A DNA stretch of 64,000 nt from Maritalea myrionectae DSM 19524 (GTDB lineage Bacteria; Pseudomonadota; Alphaproteobacteria; Rhizobiales; Devosiaceae). The DNA is taken from positions 124,001 through 188,000 of the forward strand of contig NZ_AUHV01000002.1 in the NCBI RefSeq assembly GCF_000423365.1, given 5' to 3'. Below are positions 26,854-36,481 of the stretch, in pieces. The notes beneath the pieces are model-generated. The model was not told where the DNA came from. It made no database searches and worked only from the letters and a program-made list of their open reading frames with translations. The first letter of the stretch is position 1. The number at the start of each line of letters is the position of its first letter. Position numbers and translations under genes: made by a program.

Positions 26854-28065
26854 ATGCGATTTCTAATGTCATATGGCGTTGCATTCCTGCTGTTGGTGGG
26901 TATCGGCGGTTGGATGGCCTCTGGTTACCTGGTGCAAGGCGGGCAAGGCCCCGGCAATGGCGAAACACAAGCGCTTGATGCGGTCGACTTGCCCGGCGCG
27001 GACAAAGCCAAAGACTTAATGACAGAGTTTGGCTTGATCAAAAGCGACGAAGAACAAGCTGCTGAAGATGAAGTGGCCCAAGCAGAAGCTGAAGCCGAAA
27101 CAGCCGCTGCCGAAGAATTGCAGGCGGTGCGCACCCGCACATTCACAATTCAGCCTTTGCCGCTGGAAGTGACCCTTCGCGGCAACACGGCGGCAAAAGC
27201 CACCCTCTCCATTCGGGCCGAGACCACCGGCATTTTGGAGAGCCGCCACGTTGATAAAGGCGATGTTGTGAAGGCAGGCGATCTGCTGTGCTCGATCGAT
27301 GCGGGCACGAGACAAGCACGCCTGGCGCAAGCTGAGGCAAGCTACGAACAAGCGAAAGCCGATTTCGAGACCAACAAAAAGCTGCGTGAAAAGGAATTTG
27401 CCCCGACAAACTCAGCCGCGGCTTATGAGTCCAGCTTGAAAGCAGCTAAGGCGCAGTTGGATGAAGCCAAGGCAGAATTGGCCCGCACTGAAATTTACGC
27501 GGAAGCCGGTGGCATTGTGCAGGAGCCAATGGCACAGCCGGGTGACATGTTGTCCGCTGGTGGCCCTTGCGTGACGCTGGTGCAGATGGACCCGTTGATC
27601 TTTGTTGGTGATGTCGCAGAAAGCAATATTGATGCGGTGCGCATTGGCTTGCCTGTGACAGTTAAAACCATCACTGGACGGGTAATTGAAGGCAAAGTGG
27701 CCTATATTAGCCCCACAGCCAACACAGCGACACGCGCTTTCCCAGTGGAAGTTGAATTGCCGAACCCCAATCATTCGGTTCGCGCAGGACTTACCGCTGA
27801 AGCAAGTGCTGTTTTGGGCACTGTGCCGGCGCATTTGATCCCCCAATCTGTGCTGACATTGGACAATGACGGCACCTTGGGCGTGCGCGCGGTGAAGGAC
27901 GGTGAAGTCAGCTTTCATCCGATTGAAATCGTCCAAGACAGCCAACAAGGCATTTGGGTGACCGGATTGCCCGAAAGCATCAACATCATCACCGTTGGGC
28001 AGGAATATGTTGTCGCTGGCCAACAAGTGTTGGCCGACAATGAAACTGAGGAGACAACATCATGA
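26854..28065 (+). CDS. RND efflux membrane fusion protein
   Basis: A 403-residue periplasmic adaptor. One N-terminal membrane anchor (about 5-27) rather than a clean signal peptide, then an acidic stretch with D-E repeats (60-85), the lipoyl/hairpin region (TLSIRAETTGILESRHVDKG to LLCSIDAGTRQARLAQAEAS, about 110-165), a coiled-coil hairpin and beta-barrel (FVGDVAESNIDAVRIG). It would join the inner membrane pump with an outer membrane channel. No TolC gene is in the window. It overlaps the RND gene by four bases (ATGA), coupling translation. The negatively charged linker after the anchor is unusual. Confidence 0.9.
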   Translation: MRFLMSYGVAFLLLVGIGGWMASGYLVQGGQGPGNGETQALDAVDLPGADKAKDLMTEFGLIKSDEEQAAEDEVAQAEAEAETAAAEELQAVRTRTFTIQPLPLEVTLRGNTAAKATLSIRAETTGILESRHVDKGDVVKAGDLLCSIDAGTRQARLAQAEASYEQAKADFETNKKLREKEFAPTNSAAAYESSLKAAKAQLDEAKAELARTEIYAEAGGIVQEPMAQPGDMLSAGGPCVTLVQMDPLIFVGDVAESNIDAVRIGLPVTVKTITGRVIEGKVAYISPTANTATRAFPVEVELPNPNHSVRAGLTAEASAVLGTVPAHLIPQSVLTLDNDGTLGVRAVKDGEVSFHPIEIVQDSQQGIWVTGLPESINIITVGQEYVVAGQQVLADNETEETTS

Positions 28066-31000
28066 TTGGTGCCCTCGAGAACATTCTTCGGCGTCCCAAA
28101 ACCGTCATTGTTGTGATGCTGGTGATGCTGATGGCAGGTATCTCCGCCTATATTAATCTGCCAAAGGAAAGCCAGCCCGATGTGGATGTGCCTTACCTTT
28201 ATGTATCTGTTTCGCAGACGGGTGTGTCTCCATCGGATGCGGAGCGGCTATTGGCACGTCCGTTGGAAAACGAGTTGCGCAACCTTGATGGGTTGAAATC
28301 AATTTCATCGACCTCAAGCACCGGCCACGCGTCTGTGTTTTTGGAGTTTGACATTAATTTTGACAAAGATCAGGCGCTGGTCGATACCCGCGAAAAAGTC
28401 GACACTGCCAAGTCGAAGCTGCCTGACGATGCCAACGAACCGACCATCCATGAGATTTCTGCAAATGGTTTTGCCACCATTACAGTTGCGCTTTCAGGCG
28501 ATGTGCCAGAGCGCACTTTGTTGCGCGTGGCGCAGGACTTGCAAGAAGATTTGGAAGGCATTTCCACGGTACGTGACGTCAATATGGCGGGTGACCGCGA
28601 AGAAGTGTTGGACGTTGTTGTCGATTTGCTGAAGCTGGAAAGCTACAATTTGACGACCAATCAGCTCTTTGATGCGTTGGCCCGGAACAACCTTGTTGTG
28701 CCTGCTGGTACATTGGACACCGGCCAAGGCAAATTCGCCTTGGAAGTGCCTGGTTTGATTGAGAATGCGGCTGACGTGTTCACCCTCCCCTTGAAAACTG
28801 ATGGCAGCACCATCGTCACTTTTGGCGATGTAGCGTCCATTCAGCGTACATTTAAAGATGCGACAGACTTCACCCGCGTGAACGGTGAACCTGCGATTAT
28901 TCTTGAGGTGAACAAGCGCCTCGGTTCGAACATCATCGACACATCTGATAATGTGCATAAGGTTGTGGAAGCCGCCAAGGCCGAATGGCCGACGACGATC
29001 CACGCCTCCTTTATGCTGGACCAAGCCAAGTTCTCGAAAGATATGCTGGATTCGCTGCAATCTGCTGTGTTGACGGCGATTGCATTGGTGATGATTGTCA
29101 CCATCGCCATGCTGGGCATTCGCCCTGCGATCATGGTGGGTGTTGCCATTCCAACCAGCTTTATGATGGCGTTCTTCTTCCTGCAATTGCTGGGTTACAC
29201 CGTCAACATGATGATCATGTTCGGCCTTGTGCTGACCGTGGGCATGTTGGTGGATGGGGCCATTGTGATTGTGGAATATGCTGACCGAAAAATCTCGGAA
29301 GGCATGGAGCGACGCGAAGCCTTTATCCGCGCGGCAAAGCTGATGTTCTGGCCCGTTGTGTCCTCCACGGCGACCACATTGGCAGCCTTCACGCCGATGT
29401 TGTTGTGGCCGGGGATCATCGGTAAATTTATGAGCTATTTGCCGATCATGGTGATCATTACCCTGATCTCCTCCTTGATCACGGCGATGATTTTCTTGCC
29501 CGTCATTGGCGGTTTGGTCGCGCGTAAACGCGTGAGCGAAAAAGAAATCGCCGCGGCAAAATCATTGTCAGTGCACAACCATTTCGACCCGAAAAAAGTG
29601 CCGGGCCTGACGGGGCTTTACATTCGATTTATGAATATGATTATCCGTCGCCCCTTGTTCGTTCTTATTGTGGGACTGGGCGTTATTGGCGGCGTGTTCT
29701 ACACATTTGCCAACAACCCAACGGGCGTTGAAGCGTTTCCCAAGATCGAGCCGGAATATGCCACAGTGGCGGTTACGGGCCGGGGCAACTATTCGCCGGT
29801 GGAAATCCGCGATCTGCTGATTGAGGTTGAGCAGCAAGTGCTCAAAGTTGAAGGCATTGAAGATACTGTACTCAACTTTGGCTCAACCGGTGCGGTGACT
29901 TCAACACCACCAGACACCATCGGCAATTTGCAGCTGGAGTTTGAACCCTTCCGCGACCGTCGTTATGCGACCGAAATCTTTGCGGACATCCGCGCCAATG
30001 TGGCGGATATTTCCGGGATTGGCGTCGAACTGTTGGAAGCCGAAGAAGGCCCCCCAACGGGTAAAGACGTGAATATGCGTGTTGTGGCCCAAAGCTATGA
30101 TGAATTGGCACCTGTTGTGGCCAAGATCCGCAATTATATCGAAAACGATATGGGCGACATGATCGAGGTTGAAGACGGGCGTCCCCTGCCCGGCATTGAC
30201 TGGGAAATCAAGGTTGACCGCGAAAAGGCTGCCCTGTTTGGACTTGGTGTGCGTGAATTGTCACCTTATGTGCAATTGGTCACGTCAGGCGTCGCCATTG
30301 GCAGCTATCGTCCTGATGATGCCAATGACGAGTTGGATATTCAGGTTCGTTTGCCGAAAGAACAGCGCACATTCGACGCGCTAGACAGTTTGCGGATCAT
30401 CACCAACCAAGGTTTGGTGCCAGTCTCCAACTTTATCGAGCGTAAAGCGGTGCCAAAAGTGGCGAACATTGAACGCCGCAATGAGAAGTACACCATGAGT
30501 GTGCGGGGCAATGTGGCAGAAGCTGAAAATGAAGATGGCTCACCTGTGACTGCCGCGCAAAAAGTGGATCAACTGAAAGAGTGGATTGACGGGCAAAGCT
30601 GGCCATCAACCGTAGACTTCGAGTTTGCGGGTGCTGATGAGCAAACCCAGGAAACCAACGCCTTTATGCAACAGGCTGGTTTGGGCGCCATGTTCTTGAT
30701 GTTCTTGATCTTGTTGACCCAGTTTAACAGCTTCTATCAGGTGTTTATCACCCTTTCGACGGTGGTTATGTCTGTTGCAGGCGTGTTGCTGGGCATGATG
30801 ATCACGGGTCAGGCATTTTCTGCCATCATGACTGGTGTGGGTATCGTGTCGCTGGCCGGTATTGTGGTGAACAACTCAATTGTGTTGATCGACACCTATA
30901 ACCGTTTCCGCAAGGAAGACGGCGTTGACCCGATCACCGCATCTTTGATGACCGCATCGCAGCGATTGCGCCCGGTCTTGTTGACCACCATTACGACCGT

Positions 31001-31475
31001 CTTCGGCCTGATCCCGATGGCGATGGGTGTTTCAATTGACTTTTTCGCCCGCGAAATCGTTATTGGTGACCCATCCGGTGCGTGGTGGATTCAATTGGCC
31101 ACAGCCGTGATTGCCGGGTTGAGCTTCTCAACGCTGCTGACCTTGATCATGGTGCCCGTGATGTTGTCTGCCCCAGCTGTTTGGAAAGACTTCTTCGTTT
31201 GGGTCTGGACATCAACAGTGGGCCGCAAAGCCGCTGCTGCCAAGGCCGAGGAAAACGTTGACGCTGAACAGGCTGAAGATGGTGAAGTCGATGCAGACCA
31301 AGTTGCAGCGCAGCAAGACGCGGCGCCCCAGGATCAGCCTTCCGACGCGACCATCCCCGGCGATACGGATAGTGCCAAGCAATATATCCGCAGGCCGGTG
31401 GAAGGCGCCTTGCTGGCTGAAGAAAAGAATGGCGTGACCATCGTGTCGCGCCCGACCCCGGAAGCGGCTGAATAG
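28062..31475 (+). CDS. RND efflux pump inner membrane subunit (HAE/AcrB-like)
   Basis: A 1137-residue proton-driven pump with 12 predicted helices and two large periplasmic loops. The first helix is followed by LPKESQPDVDVPYLYVSVSQ, typical of the family. In helix 4, where AcrB has D-D, it reads VDGAIVIVEY with D398-G399, so only one of the two aspartates is present. This D-G form occurs in a large proteobacterial clade and in heavy-metal pumps. Helix 10 region has AGIVVNNSIVLIDTYNR. The last 100 residues are a charged hydrophilic tail (VDAEQAEDGEVDADQ). It is operonic with the adaptor and PadR. Substrate unknown. Confidence 0.93.
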   Translation: MIGALENILRRPKTVIVVMLVMLMAGISAYINLPKESQPDVDVPYLYVSVSQTGVSPSDAERLLARPLENELRNLDGLKSISSTSSTGHASVFLEFDINFDKDQALVDTREKVDTAKSKLPDDANEPTIHEISANGFATITVALSGDVPERTLLRVAQDLQEDLEGISTVRDVNMAGDREEVLDVVVDLLKLESYNLTTNQLFDALARNNLVVPAGTLDTGQGKFALEVPGLIENAADVFTLPLKTDGSTIVTFGDVASIQRTFKDATDFTRVNGEPAIILEVNKRLGSNIIDTSDNVHKVVEAAKAEWPTTIHASFMLDQAKFSKDMLDSLQSAVLTAIALVMIVTIAMLGIRPAIMVGVAIPTSFMMAFFFLQLLGYTVNMMIMFGLVLTVGMLVDGAIVIVEYADRKISEGMERREAFIRAAKLMFWPVVSSTATTLAAFTPMLLWPGIIGKFMSYLPIMVIITLISSLITAMIFLPVIGGLVARKRVSEKEIAAAKSLSVHNHFDPKKVPGLTGLYIRFMNMIIRRPLFVLIVGLGVIGGVFYTFANNPTGVEAFPKIEPEYATVAVTGRGNYSPVEIRDLLIEVEQQVLKVEGIEDTVLNFGSTGAVTSTPPDTIGNLQLEFEPFRDRRYATEIFADIRANVADISGIGVELLEAEEGPPTGKDVNMRVVAQSYDELAPVVAKIRNYIENDMGDMIEVEDGRPLPGIDWEIKVDREKAALFGLGVRELSPYVQLVTSGVAIGSYRPDDANDELDIQVRLPKEQRTFDALDSLRIITNQGLVPVSNFIERKAVPKVANIERRNEKYTMSVRGNVAEAENEDGSPVTAAQKVDQLKEWIDGQSWPSTVDFEFAGADEQTQETNAFMQQAGLGAMFLMFLILLTQFNSFYQVFITLSTVVMSVAGVLLGMMITGQAFSAIMTGVGIVSLAGIVVNNSIVLIDTYNRFRKEDGVDPITASLMTASQRLRPVLLTTITTVFGLIPMAMGVSIDFFAREIVIGDPSGAWWIQLATAVIAGLSFSTLLTLIMVPVMLSAPAVWKDFFVWVWTSTVGRKAAAAKAEENVDAEQAEDGEVDADQVAAQQDAAPQDQPSDATIPGDTDSAKQYIRRPVEGALLAEEKNGVTIVSRPTPEAAE

Positions 31476-31500
31476 GTTCAGCCTTTTCAACCTCCAAAGC

Positions 31501-31529
31501 AAAACGGCCCCTTGCGGGGCCGTTTTTTT
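31501..31529 (+). terminator. Rho-independent terminator of the RND operon
   Basis: An 11-base stem AAAACGGCCCC (31501-31511) and GGGGCCGTTTT (31516-31526), loop TTGC, followed by TTT. It lies 25 bases after the RND stop and just before the end of the convergent ABC gene; it may work in both directions. Confidence 0.9.
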
Positions 31530-31547
31530 GTGTCGTGCGAGATGAGG

Positions 31548-33464
31548 CTATTGCGATGGTTCTTTATCTTTGTCGATCGAGATAAAGCCTTCGCTGCCAG
31601 CGGTTTCACGCGCCTTGCGCAAACGTTCGCCCGCCTCGTCAACTTCACGCTGGCGGTTCCACATTTGAGCATATAGCCCGTCTTGCGCCAGCAAGCCTTC
31701 ATGATTGCCCCGCTCGGCGATCTTGCCATCGCGCAGCACAATGATTTCATCGGCATTGACCACGGTGGACAGACGGTGGGCGATCACCAATGTTGTGCGA
31801 TCTTGCGCCACGGCATCCAGCGCTGACTGGATTTCCTGTTCGGTTTGAGTGTCGAGCGCCGAGGTGGCCTCGTCCAAGATCAGGATTGGCGGGCTTTTCA
31901 GAATGGTTCGTGCAATCGCCACACGTTGCTTTTCACCACCGGAGAGCTTGAGACCACGTTCACCCACTTGCGTATTGAAGCCGTCGGGCAGGCTTTCGAT
32001 AAAGTCAGAGATTTGCGCCAAGCGTGCTGCCTCGCGCACTTCCTCATCCGATGCATCGGGGCGGCCATAACGAATGTTATATTCGATGGTGTCATTAAAC
32101 AGCACGGTATCCTGCGGCACCATGCCCACAGCCGTCCGCAATGACTTTTGCGTCACGTCACGCACATCCTGCCCATCGATTTCGACGCTGCCTTCAATCA
32201 CGTCATAGAAACGATAGATCAGCCGTGAAATGGTGGACTTGCCTGCGCCGGACGGCCCCACGACCGCAATCGTTTTGCCCGCAGGCACCTCAAAATCAAT
32301 GCCTTTCAGGATTTCGCGATTGGAATCATAGTGAAATTTCACATTGTTGAATTTCAGGACCGGGCCGGTCACCTTGATTGGCTTGGCGTTGGGCTTATCC
32401 TCGATTTCCGCGTCTTGATCCAAAAGCTGGAACATTTGCTCGATATCGGTCAGGCCCTGGCGAATTTCGCGATAAACGAACCCGATAAAGTTCAACGGAC
32501 GATAGATTTGCATCATGTACATGTTGATCAGCACAAAGTCGCCAACGCTCATATCGCCGGACATGACACCGTTTACCGACATCATGGAGATGACGATCAT
32601 CCCCACCCAGAAAATGACGCCTTGGCCAAAGTTCAAAAAGCCGAGCGAGGTCCACATGCGGGTGGCGGCGCGCTCATATTTGCCCATGGCCCCATCAAAG
32701 CGGCGGGCTTCCATCTCTTCGTTGCCGAAATATTTGACCGTTTCGAAATTGAGCAGGCTATCAACCGCTTTGGAGTTTGCGTCCGTGTCGCTCTCGTTCA
32801 TGGCCCGGCGAATACCGATCCGCCAGTTTGACGCCTTGATGGTGAAATAGAGGTAGCCCCAAATGGTCACCACCAATACCGCAAGAAAGGTCAACCCGAA
32901 GGCGAAGGTGAAGATGGTGGAGATGATCAAAAACTGCACCAGCGTAGGTGCCGTGTTCAGCATTGTGAAGCGCACAATGGTCTCGATCCCCTTGGTCCCC
33001 CGTTCAATGACGCGGGAAAGGCCGCCAGTGCGCCGCTGCAGGTGATAGCGGAGACTTAATGCATGGAGGTGCTGGAATGTACGGTGCGCCAACTGGCGCA
33101 CAGCGTGTTGCCCCACGGAGGCAAACAGCACGTCGCGCAATTGCATAAAGCCACTTTCGAGGATGGAGCCGACGCCATAGCCGATCACCAGCAATATGGG
33201 CAGGGATATGCCCAGCCACATGGCCGTTTCCATGCCATCTGGTTGCCCGAGAATATCAACGATCCCTTTATAGGCGAGCGGCACGAGCGCCTCTGCACCC
33301 TTTGCAGCCAATAGAGCCAGGATGGCCCATACGACGCGCAATTTAAGCTCAGGGCGGTCGCTTGGCCACATATAGGGCCAAAGGTTTTTCACTGTCGAAA
33401 GTACGTCACCTTCTTCGGCGCTGACAGTCTGCTTTTTATTTTTATCGGCTTGATTGTCTGCCAT
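31548..33464 (-). CDS. ATM1/HMT1-like ABC exporter (ATPase fused to permease)
   Basis: A 638-residue half-transporter. An N-terminal six-helix membrane domain (about 35-330) is followed by the ATPase domain: Walker A VGPSGAGKSTISRL (about 418-431), signature LSGGEKQRVAIAR, and Walker B ILILDEATSALDTQTE. The membrane domain's SLRYHLQRRTGGLSRVIERG is the ATM1 (ABCB7-type) signature. Such exporters move glutathione-linked metal or sulfur compounds from the cytosol. The ArsR gene directly upstream overlaps its start by one base, so expression is likely metal- or thiol-controlled. It probably acts in metal detoxification or Fe/S-related export; the substrate is inferred. Confidence 0.92.
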   Translation of the reverse strand: MADNQADKNKKQTVSAEEGDVLSTVKNLWPYMWPSDRPELKLRVVWAILALLAAKGAEALVPLAYKGIVDILGQPDGMETAMWLGISLPILLVIGYGVGSILESGFMQLRDVLFASVGQHAVRQLAHRTFQHLHALSLRYHLQRRTGGLSRVIERGTKGIETIVRFTMLNTAPTLVQFLIISTIFTFAFGLTFLAVLVVTIWGYLYFTIKASNWRIGIRRAMNESDTDANSKAVDSLLNFETVKYFGNEEMEARRFDGAMGKYERAATRMWTSLGFLNFGQGVIFWVGMIVISMMSVNGVMSGDMSVGDFVLINMYMMQIYRPLNFIGFVYREIRQGLTDIEQMFQLLDQDAEIEDKPNAKPIKVTGPVLKFNNVKFHYDSNREILKGIDFEVPAGKTIAVVGPSGAGKSTISRLIYRFYDVIEGSVEIDGQDVRDVTQKSLRTAVGMVPQDTVLFNDTIEYNIRYGRPDASDEEVREAARLAQISDFIESLPDGFNTQVGERGLKLSGGEKQRVAIARTILKSPPILILDEATSALDTQTEQEIQSALDAVAQDRTTLVIAHRLSTVVNADEIIVLRDGKIAERGNHEGLLAQDGLYAQMWNRQREVDEAGERLRKARETAGSEGFISIDKDKEPSQ

Positions 33465-33793
33465 TAGCTATTTGTACTCGCTTTTAGTTTTTCTGTGCTG
33501 GCCGCATCGTCGACCAAAATCTGTTCTATATTTGCGATAAGCCGCTCTAGGGGCGCTGCGCAGATGGAATAGCAGTTCTTTGTGCCCTGTCCTTTGCGCT
33601 CTATTATCCCGGCTTCCAAAAGCACTTTTAAATGCTGAGAGATTGTTGACTGGGCCAAGTCTATACAGGTGGTCAAATCCCCACAGCAGGGTGTTTTTTG
33701 CTGTGTCAAATAACGCAATATCGCCACACGTGCCGGATGCCCGACAGCGCGGGTGAGTTTGGCCAATTCTTCATCTTGAGGATCAGATAGCAT
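33464..33793 (-). CDS. ArsR/SmtB family metalloregulator
   Basis: A 109-residue winged-helix protein: [23 protein letters not shown] (about 18-40) and [20 protein letters not shown] (about 47-66, the recognition helix), then [16 protein letters not shown]. It has cysteines in pairs (C35-C36 and C42 near helix 3, C74 and C78 near the C-terminus) where ArsR proteins bind As, Cd, Zn or reactive sulfur. The exact ligand cannot be read. It is a repressor in the family and controls its operon. Its stop shares one base with the ABC exporter's ATG (TAATG), so it is almost surely that exporter's regulator. Confidence 0.9.
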
Positions 33794-33910
33794 ACGCTAA
33801 CTCCATAATGCGGAAGACAATTGAAAGCTGAGCAGGCGCAAATGGCCCCGTATCTTGGTGGTATTTCATTTCAAGTGAGGGCGGAACTGATGCCCAGCCG
33901 TCAAAATGAA

Positions 33911-33944
33911 AAACCCTTCATCGTATTTTTACGATAAAGGGTTT
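33911..33944 (-). terminator. Rho-independent terminator of the LysM gene
   Basis: A long hairpin on the minus strand: AAACCCTT and ATCGTA (33911-33925) pair with TACGAT and AAGGGTTT (33930-33944), loop TTTT and one mismatch. On the minus strand it is followed by a T run. It lies 25 bases after the LysM gene's stop codon. Confidence 0.75.
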
Positions 33945-33968
33945 AACACCAAACTGCAAGGGGCAATT

Positions 33969-36428
33969 TTATTCGCTACGTTCCACATCGTCAGGTAGAT
34001 CAAATACCTGCCCGGGGAAAATCAAGTTCGGGTTGCTGATCTCATTGGCATTGGCTTCATAAATCGTGGTGTAACGAATGCCTCGACCATAGACCCGGCG
34101 GGCAATGGTCCACAAATTATCGCCCTTGCGGATGATGGCTTTGCCAGACACGAAACGACCTTCGACATCGTCCACGGCGACCGCGGTGATGGTTGGAATT
34201 TCAGCTTCCGCTGATGTCGTTTCTTCGTCCATCTCAGCATCGTCCGCCGCAACCATCTCTTGCTCAGCTGAAGCGGTGCTGGCATCCGAGCTTGCGGACG
34301 CTTCAGGCGCTTCTGCCATATCGGTTGCATCTTCCGCCGGTGCTTCGTCGGCCATATCCGGTTCAGACGCCGGAGCCGCCTCTTCACTATCAGCCACATC
34401 CATCGCTGCATCCGATTCAGCAGGTTCTTCAATTGGCATCGCACCGTCTTCAGAGGTGGTTTCTTCACCTTCGGTGGCATCCATGACCGCCTCTTGTGTC
34501 GACGTCGCGTCGGCTGGCGTGTCTATCACAGTTTCAGCCGTAGCCGGTTCGTCACCAGCTTCCATCTCGACTTCCGTTTCAGCAGATGCCGACGGCGTTT
34601 CCGCCACAGAAGGCGCTTCCGTTTCCTCTGTCATATCCGCGTCAGTAGACGTCTCGGTCGCGTCCGCGACAACCATATCGTTGGTGTCAGCAGGCGCTGT
34701 TTCCTCAGCCACGTCTGCCAGCGTGTCAGATTCTGCAGTCGCCATCGGAGCAGTTTCTTCCTCCGATTCAGCAGTTGTCACCTCGTCACTCGAGGCGACA
34801 GATGCATCATTGGTCGCCACGTCCTTAGTGCTTTCATCTGAAGCACTCTCATCGGTTGTGGTTTCCTCCACAGCAGTTTCTGCATCAGCCTCAGGCTCCG
34901 CTTCAGCTGTTTCGACACGTTCAACAACGAAGTTGACCTCCGCCCGCGCAATCACGCTGGCCGTGTTGGGGTCAATTAGGTCAGCTCGTACACGTTGGCT
35001 TGGTTCCGTCAGAACATCATCGGTTTCCACCAGCCAGCGACCATCCTGCACTTCGGCATCGGCCACATATTCATTTTCAACATAGAGCCGGACAATGCCA
35101 CCTTCCGGGCCACCACCCGCGATGAAGTTCTGTTGCCCGTCAATTTCAATTGCATCAATTGTCGGCTGTACGAACGCTTCAACGGCCTCAAGCACGTCTG
35201 CTGCGCTATCCGGCTCGGCGGCGGCGGTGCTATCGCGATCATCTGTTTCCAGCGCCGCCACGTCCATGTCGTCACTGGTCGCCTCTTCGCTAGGTGCAGC
35301 GTCGTCAGTTGCGGCTTCGGGCTCAGGTGTATCGGCTGGCGCGTTTGCTGCTTCCGTTTCTTCGGCTTCCGCCACCTGAACATCGTCGGCTTCACTCGCA
35401 TTTTCCGAGTCATTTGAATCGGTTGGAGCAGGCTCTTCGCTTGTTGAGTCAGCAACTTCAACTTCTGATTCAACTTCCGTTTCTTCTGTGAAGGTTGCCT
35501 CTTCGGTGGCTTGAGCGTCGGCATTCACCTCCGCTTCGGCAACCTGCTCAACCTCTGCGGCTTCGGCGGCTGGTTCGGCTTCAGTTGCCTGCTCTGCGTC
35601 CGCATTGTTCATTTCTGCGCTATCGTCGCTTGGCGCTTCTGCAACCTCAATGTCCTCAGCACCTTCAGTTTCAGAAGTCGCCGTTTCCTCTGTCATATCG
35701 GTGGACGATTCTGTGGCCGCAGGCGTATCGCTTGTCGTCTCGGCAGGTGCCTCAGTTTGGGCATCAGCTGTTTCGATCGGCGCTTCGGTCGCGTCGTCGG
35801 GCTGTTCATCAAGCCCTTGAATAATCTCGCTGGCTTCGCCAGGTACGGCGGCGATCACGATGGGCTCTTTATCCCGCGCCTCATCAATCAACACAATTTC
35901 CGACTTCGCGGATTTGATGATGCCGCCCGCTGGGGTTGCCGCTTGCACAGTGATTTCAACACCGCCAGAAGCCAATGGCTGTTCAGGGACAAATACCCAC
36001 TCACCTGTGCGTTCCGGCTCGGTTTTGCCCAATATCTCGCCATCTGCCAAAACAGAGACTTCATGCTCAGGATCGGCGGTACCAACAATGACAACCATAC
36101 CGTCTGGCGCCGCGCGGGCGATGGTGAAGTCTGGCACGACAGGCTCTGTGGCCTCGGCCATATCAGTATCAGCGTCTGGCGCGGGATCTGCTGCCAAACG
36201 CTCATCTTCTGTCTCAACGGCATCATTGGCTTCAGTGGCCACATTTGCTGACTGGTCCGGTGAAGACCGCCCCATAACCTGCGACGCAACGCAGCTTAGA
36301 AATGGTCCGTCTTTTTCCGAACATGAGTTGATGGCCGGCGCCACAACGACGCCACCAACAATCAATGTAGTGGCCGCTGTAAAGCCCAAAGCAACGTAAA
36401 GATTAGATTTTGATGCCGTATCCGCCAG
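33969..36428 (-). CDS. Long acidic low-complexity LysM-domain envelope protein (probable CTG start)
   Basis: An 819-residue protein from a CTG at 36428, five bases after a perfect GGGGAGG; the first ATG/GTG/TTG gives the same frame from a TTG at 36389 without a ribosome site. The N-terminus has one membrane helix (about residues 10-34) followed by cysteine-containing SCSEKDGPFLSC. A bacterial Ig-like domain (about 90-190, with PDGMVVIVGTADPEHEVSVL) comes next, then some 230 residues of Ala/Glu/Thr/Asp repeats, a second Ig-like domain (about 430-490, VQPTIDAIEIDGQQNFIAGG), another 250 acidic residues, and a C-terminal LysM (KGDNLWTIARRVYGRG, about 765-780) that should bind peptidoglycan. Function unknown; cell envelope. 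Confidence 0.78.
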   Translation of the reverse strand: MADTASKSNLYVALGFTAATTLIVGGVVVAPAINSCSEKDGPFLSCVASQVMGRSSPDQSANVATEANDAVETEDERLAADPAPDADTDMAEATEPVVPDFTIARAAPDGMVVIVGTADPEHEVSVLADGEILGKTEPERTGEWVFVPEQPLASGGVEITVQAATPAGGIIKSAKSEIVLIDEARDKEPIVIAAVPGEASEIIQGLDEQPDDATEAPIETADAQTEAPAETTSDTPAATESSTDMTEETATSETEGAEDIEVAEAPSDDSAEMNNADAEQATEAEPAAEAAEVEQVAEAEVNADAQATEEATFTEETEVESEVEVADSTSEEPAPTDSNDSENASEADDVQVAEAEETEAANAPADTPEPEAATDDAAPSEEATSDDMDVAALETDDRDSTAAAEPDSAADVLEAVEAFVQPTIDAIEIDGQQNFIAGGGPEGGIVRLYVENEYVADAEVQDGRWLVETDDVLTEPSQRVRADLIDPNTASVIARAEVNFVVERVETAEAEPEADAETAVEETTTDESASDESTKDVATNDASVASSDEVTTAESEEETAPMATAESDTLADVAEETAPADTNDMVVADATETSTDADMTEETEAPSVAETPSASAETEVEMEAGDEPATAETVIDTPADATSTQEAVMDATEGEETTSEDGAMPIEEPAESDAAMDVADSEEAAPASEPDMADEAPAEDATDMAEAPEASASSDASTASAEQEMVAADDAEMDEETTSAEAEIPTITAVAVDDVEGRFVSGKAIIRKGDNLWTIARRVYGRGIRYTTIYEANANEISNPNLIFPGQVFDLPDDVERSE

Positions 36429-36481
36429 TTTCGCCTCCCCTTAGTCTTAAAACTACCCTGCACTTCGGGCAAATTACTCCA

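Noticed and set aside
34105-35085. A 326-codon serine- and alanine-rich frame antisense to the LysM gene
   Set aside because: It is the reverse of the acidic repeat codons (GCT/GAA/ACC read as serine and alanine). There is no start signal and no domain.
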